A stretch of DNA of 64,000 nucleotides from Acidimicrobiia bacterium (lineage in GTDB: Bacteria > Actinomycetota > Acidimicrobiia > IMCC26256 > JADLDD01): assembly GCA_020846855.1 (NCBI GenBank), contig JADLDD010000039.1:34725-98724 (forward strand). The letters run 5' to 3'. The notes beneath the pieces are model-generated. The model was not told the origin of the DNA. It saw only the letters and a program-made list of their open reading frames with translations, and searched no databases. The stretch's first letter is position 1, and every line of letters begins with the position of its first letter. A program made the position numbers and the translations under genes. Below, one piece after another: positions 59,603 to 64,000 of the stretch.

Positions 59603-60343
59603 GTGCCGGTGAGCGGGGCGCCGGGCCGCGACCGACCGGCCGTGTGGGCGCACCGGGGGGCGAGCGCCGCCCGGCCCGAGAACACCGTGGCCGCCTTCGC
59701 GGCCGCGGTGGAGATGGGCGCCGACGGCGTGGAGCTCGACGTGCACCGCAGTGCCGACGGTCACCTGGTCGTCCACCACGACGCCGAGCACCCCCGGCTC
59801 GGGGTGCTGGCCCAGCTCGACCTGGCCGAGATCAGGGCGGGTGCCCCCGAGATCCCGACCCTCGACGAAGCCCTCGACGCCTGCCCCGGGATCGTGGTGA
59901 ACGTGGAGGTGAAGAACCTGCCCGTCGACGCCGACTACGACCCCGACGAGCGGGCCGCTGCCGAGGTGGTGGCCCTGGTGAGTCGCCGGGGGATCCACGA
60001 CCGGGTGATCGTGTCGTCGTTCAACCTCGACACCGTCGACCGGGTGCGGTCCACCGACCCCCGGGTGCCGACGGGCTGGCTGACGATGGGCGGCTTCGAC
60101 CCCCTCGAGGCCGTGGACATCGCCGCCGACCGCGGTCACGTCGCCGTCCACCCCTTGTTCTCCGAGTTGCTGGGCGACCGGGGCACCGAGGTGTGCCACC
60201 GAGCCCACGACCTCGGGCTGCGGGTCAACACGTGGACGGTCGACGATCCCGGTCTCCTCGTGGCGCTGGCCGCGTCGGGCGTCGACGCCGTCATCACCAA
60301 CGTCCCCGACGTCGCCCTCCGGGCGTTGGGTCGCCGGGGGTAG
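59603..60343 (+). CDS. Glycerophosphodiester phosphodiesterase
   Basis: 246-residue GDPD TIM barrel, GTG start, no signal peptide so probably cytoplasmic (UgpQ-like). Catalytic motifs: AHRGASAARPENTVAAF, GADGVELDVHRSADGHLVVHHD (general acid/base His and metal ligands Glu, Asp), VVNVEVKN with Glu-x-Lys, and late VNTWTVDDPG and GVDAVITNVPD. Hydrolyses glycerophosphodiesters to glycerol-3-phosphate and an alcohol. It is 79 bp past the longer WhiB frame and divergent from whiB. Confidence 0.93.
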   Translation: MPVSGAPGRDRPAVWAHRGASAARPENTVAAFAAAVEMGADGVELDVHRSADGHLVVHHDAEHPRLGVLAQLDLAEIRAGAPEIPTLDEALDACPGIVVNVEVKNLPVDADYDPDERAAAEVVALVSRRGIHDRVIVSSFNLDTVDRVRSTDPRVPTGWLTMGGFDPLEAVDIAADRGHVAVHPLFSELLGDRGTEVCHRAHDLGLRVNTWTVDDPGLLVALAASGVDAVITNVPDVALRALGRRG

Positions 60344-60381
60344 GTCCGGCTCCCGGCGCGCGCCGACCGGTGGTCCGAATG

Positions 60382-60397
60382 CCCGCCGGTGGGCGGG
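60382..60397. terminator. Hairpin between convergent phosphodiesterase and lipid kinase genes
   Basis: CCCGCC (60382-60387) and GGCGGG (60392-60397) with a 4-base loop, directly touching the lipid kinase stop codon. Probable terminator acting in either direction. Confidence 0.5.
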
Positions 60398-61330
60398 TCA
60401 GGCGCCGGGGCCGTCGACGGGGACCACGAGGCGCAGGGCGCCGGGGCGGTGCTCGAAGTCGAGGCGGGTCGTCTCGCCCAGGTAGTCGCCGTCGACCTGC
60501 CACGGGAACGGGTCGTCGGAGGTGACCGACAGGCGCGTGATCCCGTCGCGGTGGGCGAGGTCGGGGTGGCGACGGAGGCGGCGGCCGGTAAGCAGGGCCG
60601 AGACGCCGCAACGCACCACGGTGGTCATCCCCGTCACCCGGAAGGCCGTGAGCGCGAGGGCCGAGTCGAGGCGCGCCGACGGGGCGATCACCACGGGCCG
60701 CTTGCCCAGGTAGGTGTAGGGGCTCGTCTTGGAGACGATCGCGAAGATGAGGTCGTCGATCACGTCGCCGCCGGGCAGCTCGACGCGGAAGCGGCCCCGG
60801 CGGTGGTCGTAGCGGCGGAGCCAGGTGTCGACGGCCGCGGCGAGGAACAGCGGGTGCGCGGCGTAGCGCTTGAGCGAGGAGCGGCGCTCGACCTGCTCGA
60901 TCACCGCGGCGTCGAAGCCGATTCCGGCGTGGAAGAGGAAGTGCCGGCCCCCGGCCGCCCCCAGCCCCACCCGCCGCACCGAACCCCGCTCGAGCGACGT
61001 GAGCAGCGCGGCGGTGGCGTCGATGGGGTCGTAGGGAACGCCGATGCTCCGGGCGTAGACGTTGGTGGAACCTCCGGGCAGGGGCGCCAGCGCGGTGGCG
61101 GTGCCGGCCAGGCCGTCGGCGGCCTCGTTGAGGGTGCCGTCGCCGGCGAGGACGGCCACCACGTCGACCCCGTCGCGGGCCGCGGCCCGGGCGAGGCGGG
61201 CGGCGTGGCCCCGCCTCGACGTCTCGGCCACCTCGAGGTCGTGGTCGGCGGCGAGGGCCTTGCGGATCACGATCCGCATCCGGGTCGTGACCGACGACGC
61301 GGTGGCGTTGACGATCAGGAGGATGCGCAC
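60398..61330 (-). CDS. Diacylglycerol/lipid kinase family protein
   Basis: 310 residues from GTG 61330, where the fold begins (VRILLIVNATASSV); the track's 474-residue ORF is rejected because it runs antisense over the glycosylase gene. Catalytic domain: VLAGDGTLNEAADGLAG (G-G-D-G-T variant A-G-D-G-T), LPGGSTNVYARSIG, FHAGIGFDAAVI. The C-terminal beta sandwich has FPWQVDGDYLGET. Phosphorylates diacylglycerol or a similar lipid at the membrane. The lost first Gly of the nucleotide motif is conservative. Confidence 0.9.
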   Translation of the reverse strand: MRILLIVNATASSVTTRMRIVIRKALAADHDLEVAETSRRGHAARLARAAARDGVDVVAVLAGDGTLNEAADGLAGTATALAPLPGGSTNVYARSIGVPYDPIDATAALLTSLERGSVRRVGLGAAGGRHFLFHAGIGFDAAVIEQVERRSSLKRYAAHPLFLAAAVDTWLRRYDHRRGRFRVELPGGDVIDDLIFAIVSKTSPYTYLGKRPVVIAPSARLDSALALTAFRVTGMTTVVRCGVSALLTGRRLRRHPDLAHRDGITRLSVTSDDPFPWQVDGDYLGETTRLDFEHRPGALRLVVPVDGPGA

Positions 61331-61403
61331 GGCCGAGGAGGCTAACGGGTGCTCGACCCGTCCCGTCCCGGGGCGGCCGTCAGAGGGCCTAGGTTGGCCG
61401 GCG

Positions 61404-62096
61404 ATGGGCGACGGGCGCCGGGAACGGGTTCGACGGTTCGACGACCTGGACGCGCGGGTCGTCGCGTGCCGGATGTGCCCGCGGCTGGTGGAGTGGCGTG
61501 AGCGCGTCGGGCGGGAGAAGCGGGCGGCGTACCGAGACGAGGAGTACTGGGCCCGGCCCGTGCCCGGCTTCGGCGATCCGTTCGCCCGGGTGTTGGTGGT
61601 CGGGTTGGCCCCGGCCGCCCACGGGGGCAACCGGACCGGCCGGATCTTCACCGGCGACCGCTCCGGCGACTGGCTCTTCACGTCGCTGCACCGGACGGGG
61701 TTCGCGAACCAGCCCTTCTCCCGGTCGCGTGACGACGGCCTGCGTCTCGACGACATGTACGTGGCGGCGGCCGTGCGCTGCGCCCCGCCCGACAACAAGC
61801 CCACCACCGCCGAGCGCGACAACTGCCTGCCGTACCTGGTCGAGGAGCTCGACCTGCTCCGCGAGCTGCGGGTGATCGTGGTCCTCGGCGGGTTCGCCTA
61901 CGCCACCCTGGCCCGGGTGGTGCCGCTGCCCCGGCCGCGCCCCCGCTTCGGCCACGGGGTGGAGGTGCCGGCCGCCGGCGGAGCCCTGACCGTGATCTGC
62001 TCCTACCACCCCAGCCAGCAGAACACGTTCACCGGGCGGCTCACCGAGGAGATGTTCGACGCCGTCTTCCGCCGCGCCCGCGAGCTGACCGGCTGA
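61404..62096 (+). CDS. Uracil-DNA glycosylase, family 5 (UDGb)
   Basis: 230 residues from ATG 61404. DNA repair enzyme removing uracil and other deaminated bases. Family 5 motif 1: GLAPAAHGGNRTGRIFTGD, with Ala in place of the catalytic Asp/Asn of other families. Motif 3: CSYHPSQQNTFTGRLT. N-terminal cluster Cys: ACRMCPRLVEW, and later VRCAPPDNKPT and REELNC-like NCLPYL for the [4Fe-4S] cluster. No neighbours of related function. The start lies 74 bp from the divergent lipid kinase. Confidence 0.93.
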   Translation: MGDGRRERVRRFDDLDARVVACRMCPRLVEWRERVGREKRAAYRDEEYWARPVPGFGDPFARVLVVGLAPAAHGGNRTGRIFTGDRSGDWLFTSLHRTGFANQPFSRSRDDGLRLDDMYVAAAVRCAPPDNKPTTAERDNCLPYLVEELDLLRELRVIVVLGGFAYATLARVVPLPRPRPRFGHGVEVPAAGGALTVICSYHPSQQNTFTGRLTEEMFDAVFRRARELTG

Positions 62097-62098
62097 CC

Positions 62099-62229
62099 GC
62101 CCGTCGCCCGTCGCCCGTCGCAACCACCCGTCGCCCGACGCAGCCACCCGTCGCCCGACGCAGCCACCCGTCGCCCGTCGCCCGTCGCCCGACGCAACCT
62201 CCCGTCGCCCGACGCAACCTCCCCTCGCC
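62099..62229. repeat. Tandem imperfect repeat of CCCGTCGCCCGACGCA units
   Basis: About 130 bp made of variants of CCCGTCGCCCGACGCAGCCA and the shorter core CCCGTCG, starting immediately after the glycosylase stop. Five to six long units can be seen with small changes (GACGCAACCT, GACGCAGCCA). Not coding in any convincing frame. Confidence 0.85.
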
Positions 62230-62259
62230 GGGAGCGATCCGCCGCCCAGGATCTCCCGA

Positions 62260-62304
62260 CGTTGGGTCGATCTTCGTCGCGTGGCGACAGGAGGTGTCCC
62301 AACG
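62260..62304. terminator. Nested hairpin between convergent glycosylase and permease genes
   Basis: Outer arms CGTTGGG (62260-62266) and CCCAACG (62298-62304) enclose a small hairpin GTCGC-GTG-GCGAC (62276-62288). It sits 16 bp before the permease stop on the minus strand and after the repeat tract. A plausible bidirectional terminator. Confidence 0.4.
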
Positions 62305-62319
62305 CCGGGTGCGGGTGGG

Positions 62320-63105
62320 TCAGGTGAGGGCCAGGAGCTCGCCCGCCGCGTAGACCACCGCCACGATGCCGAGCAGGGTGGCGACCGAGATGCGCAGCCC
62401 CCGCTCGGTCGCGGCGATGGCCAGGCGGGCGCCGAGGCGCGCACCGGGCACCACCGCCACGCACAACGGCAGGGCGTAGACCCAGTTGACGTCGCCCAGC
62501 CACACGTGGGTGAGGGTGCTCGGCACGGCCAGCAGCCCCACGCACGCGAGCGACGTCCCCACCGCCTGCTTGATCGGTAGGCGCAGCCACTCCGAGAACG
62601 CGGGGACGAGGACCACGCCGCCGCCCAGGCCCAGGAGCCCGCTCAGGCCGCCGGCGCCCAGCGCCGTGACGACCACCCGGCCCGGGCGGACCTCGGACCG
62701 CTCCGCGGGCGGCCGGCCGACCCGCACGGGGCGACTGGTGCCGGCGGCCATCCGCCACGCGGTGAGGCCTACCAGCGCGGCGGTGGCGACCATCAGGAGA
62801 TGCCCGTTCCCCGGCACGCGGTGCGACAGCAGCGAGGCTCCCACCGCCGCGGCCGAGCCGACCGAACCGACGCCGGCGACGAGGGGCCAGAACACCATGC
62901 CTTCACGGTGGTAGCGGAGCGTACCGCTCAACGCCGACGGGAAGATCGCCGGCAGGGTGGAGCCGACCCCCTCGATGGCGGTCGCGCCCAGGACCCGGAT
63001 GCCCGGCGTGGAGATCGCTCCGCCACCCACGCCGAACATGCCCGACAGGACCCCGGTCACGTAGCCGAGCGCGAGGGTGAGCAGCACTCTCCAGGTGTCG
63101 GCCAC
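62320..63105 (-). CDS. TauE/SafE family sulfite/sulfonate exporter permease
   Basis: 261-residue permease from GTG 63105; the track's 540-residue ORF runs antisense to the aldolase and is rejected. Two inverted halves each beginning with a Gly-rich motif: GVLSGMFGVGGGAISTPGI and GGLSGLLGLGGGVVLVPAF, the signature of the family. About seven to eight spans. Exports sulfite, sulfoacetate or related anions, or acts as an uncharacterised organic-anion transporter. It is divergent from the aldolase with 42 bp between. Confidence 0.92.
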   Translation of the reverse strand: MADTWRVLLTLALGYVTGVLSGMFGVGGGAISTPGIRVLGATAIEGVGSTLPAIFPSALSGTLRYHREGMVFWPLVAGVGSVGSAAAVGASLLSHRVPGNGHLLMVATAALVGLTAWRMAAGTSRPVRVGRPPAERSEVRPGRVVVTALGAGGLSGLLGLGGGVVLVPAFSEWLRLPIKQAVGTSLACVGLLAVPSTLTHVWLGDVNWVYALPLCVAVVPGARLGARLAIAATERGLRISVATLLGIVAVVYAAGELLALT

Positions 63106-63147
63106 GCCGGGACGGTACCCGGCGACCCCGGGGGATACCCTGAACGG

Positions 63148-64000
63148 GTGACCTCCGACCTCTCCCTGCGCGGCGTCTACATCCCGCTGATCACCCCGTT
63201 CGACGCGGCCGGAGAGGTCGCCGTCGACGCCGTCGAGCGGCTCGCCCACGAGTACCTCGACGCCGGCGCGGCCGGGATCGTCGCCCTCGGCACCACCGGG
63301 GAGTCGTCGGCGCTCGACGCCGGCGAGAAGCGAGCGGTCGTCGATGCCTGCTCGCGCGCCTGCGCCGAGCGCTCGGCCCCCCTGATCGTGGGCGCCGGCA
63401 CCAACAGCACCCGCACCACGGTGGCAGCCGTGGAGGCCCTGGCCGGGACCCCGGCCCTCGTCGCCGCCCTGGTGGTGGTCCCGTACTACGTGCGGCCCTC
63501 CGAGGCGGGCATCGTCGCCCACTTCGAGGCCGTGGCCGCCGCGAGCCCTGTCCCCCTCGTGCTCTACAACATCCCCGCCCGCACCGGCCGCGCGCTGGGG
63601 CCCGCCGGCATCCTGCGCCTCGCCTCGAACCCCGGCGTCGCCGGGATCAAGCAGTCGGTGGCCGGCCTCGACCTCGACACCCTCGAGGTGCTGCGCGGTG
63701 CGCCCGAGGGCTTCCACGTCCTCGGCGGTGAGGACGCGTTCCTCTACCCGCTGGTGCTGATGGGCGGTTCCGGCGCGGTCGCCGCCTCGGCGCACGTGTG
63801 CACCGAGCGGTTCGTGGCCATGATCGAGTGCGGCCTCGCGGGCAAGGTCGACGAAGGTCGGGCCCTCGCGGGCGCGCTCCTGCCCGTGGTGAAGGCCGGG
63901 TTCTCCGAGCCCAACCCGGCGGTGTGGAAGGGTGCCCTCCACGCCCAGGGGCGCATACCCACCCCCGACGTGCGCGCCCCGATGACCAACGCCTCGCCGG
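63148..64000 (+). CDS. Dihydrodipicolinate synthase/N-acetylneuraminate lyase family aldolase (3' end cut)
   Basis: Not in the ORF track because it runs off the window. GTG 63148 opens a DapA-type TIM barrel of at least 284 codons. Visible: GVYIPLITPFDAAGEVAVDA, ALGTTGESSALDAGEKRAVV with the T-T-G-E pocket, VPLVLYNIPARTGRAL with the catalytic Tyr, and GVAGIKQSVAG with the Schiff-base Lys. A C-terminal helical part follows (ALLPVVKAGFSEPNPAVWKGAL). Could be DapA for lysine/DAP or a paralogue of another aldolase; no other DAP gene is visible. Confidence 0.9.
   Translation, partial: MTSDLSLRGVYIPLITPFDAAGEVAVDAVERLAHEYLDAGAAGIVALGTTGESSALDAGEKRAVVDACSRACAERSAPLIVGAGTNSTRTTVAAVEALAGTPALVAALVVVPYYVRPSEAGIVAHFEAVAAASPVPLVLYNIPARTGRALGPAGILRLASNPGVAGIKQSVAGLDLDTLEVLRGAPEGFHVLGGEDAFLYPLVLMGGSGAVAASAHVCTERFVAMIECGLAGKVDEGRALAGALLPVVKAGFSEPNPAVWKGALHAQGRIPTPDVRAPMTNASP

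Noticed and set aside
62099-62229. CRISPR array
   Set aside because: Repeats are imperfect, directly adjoining and without unique spacers; no cas genes nearby.
62320-63942. 540-residue minus-strand ORF as one protein
   Set aside because: Its first 279 codons are antisense to the DapA-like gene and low complexity; the TauE/SafE family starts at 63105.

Overview
The window is very GC-rich DNA (by eye above 70 %) with densely packed genes, many GTG starts and 4-bp stop/start overlaps. A WhiB protein, a DUF3107 protein, a class E-like sortase, a PdtaS-type histidine kinase, a paired set of ArsA-like ATPases (BagAB type) and Ser/Thr-rich wall-spanning stalks all point to an actinobacterium. Acidimicrobiia-like is my best guess, but this is inference from gene content. 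There are no rRNA or tRNA genes, IS elements, phage genes or CRISPR arrays that I can see. The long ORFs of the track on opposite strands are mostly high-GC shadows.

Layout. 1-6.2 kb: the end of an FtsX/MacB-type ABC exporter with its ATPase, a convergent APH/P-loop kinase fusion, a penicillin-acylase family hydrolase and a small secreted protein. 6.2-8.2 kb: an alkylsulfatase-like metallo-beta-lactamase protein. 8.3-13.7 kb: a signalling block. It has a degenerate GGDEF protein, a divergent ECF sigma factor fused to its own zinc-finger/membrane/extracellular module, a structured leader before a PAS-plus-degenerate-GGDEF protein, and two tandem Thr-stalk membrane proteins. 13.8-17 kb: acyl-CoA dehydrogenase, TetR regulator and Zn alcohol dehydrogenase. 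17-19.2 kb: small membrane protein, glycosyltransferase and a conserved unknown. 19.2-22.5 kb: a 520-bp non-coding leader, a 29-residue peptide ORF and two translationally coupled membrane HD-GYP-like proteins, both with damaged signatures. 22.4-26.6 kb: DUF5317 protein, then an acyl-CoA block (two enoyl-CoA hydratases, a carboxyltransferase and a free biotin carrier). 26.7-27.6 kb: sortase.

27.7-34.5 kb is a complete System I cytochrome c maturation operon (ccmA-B-C-D-E-F-G-H-I order), with nearly every junction overlapping. It is followed by a cyclophilin. 35-37.7 kb: a two-gene operon of an ATP-grasp ligase and a B12-binding radical SAM protein with a CCAEP tail. 37.7-43 kb: Fe-S handling genes (Nfu-like protein, cysteine desulfurase, SufR-like regulator, Mrp ATPase) interrupted by a DUF169 protein and a lipoprotein. 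43-48.7 kb: an MFS exporter, DUF3107, and a large lipoprotein protease with FG-GAP repeats whose 3' end is duplicated downstream as a remnant. 48.7-53.5 kb: BagAB-like ATPases, PdtaS-like kinase, heme A synthase. 53.6-59 kb: a type II DMSO-reductase-family operon (small protein, Mo subunit, heme b subunit, Fe-S subunit, TorD-like chaperone) without any visible export signal. 59.1-64 kb: WhiB, glycerophosphodiesterase, lipid kinase, family 5 uracil-DNA glycosylase, TauE/SafE permease and a DapA-like aldolase cut by the window end.

How it fits together. The ccm operon, heme A synthase, Fe-S assembly genes and Mo/Fe-S/heme operon all serve respiratory redox chemistry. The degenerate GGDEF and HD-GYP genes plus the fused sigma factor look like a surface-sensing or c-di-GMP-derived signalling district in which most output domains have lost catalytic signatures. 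The parts I would look at first are the ATP-grasp/CCAEP radical SAM pair, the apparently non-exported type II DMSO-reductase complex, and the alternative-hairpin leader before the PAS-GGDEF gene.
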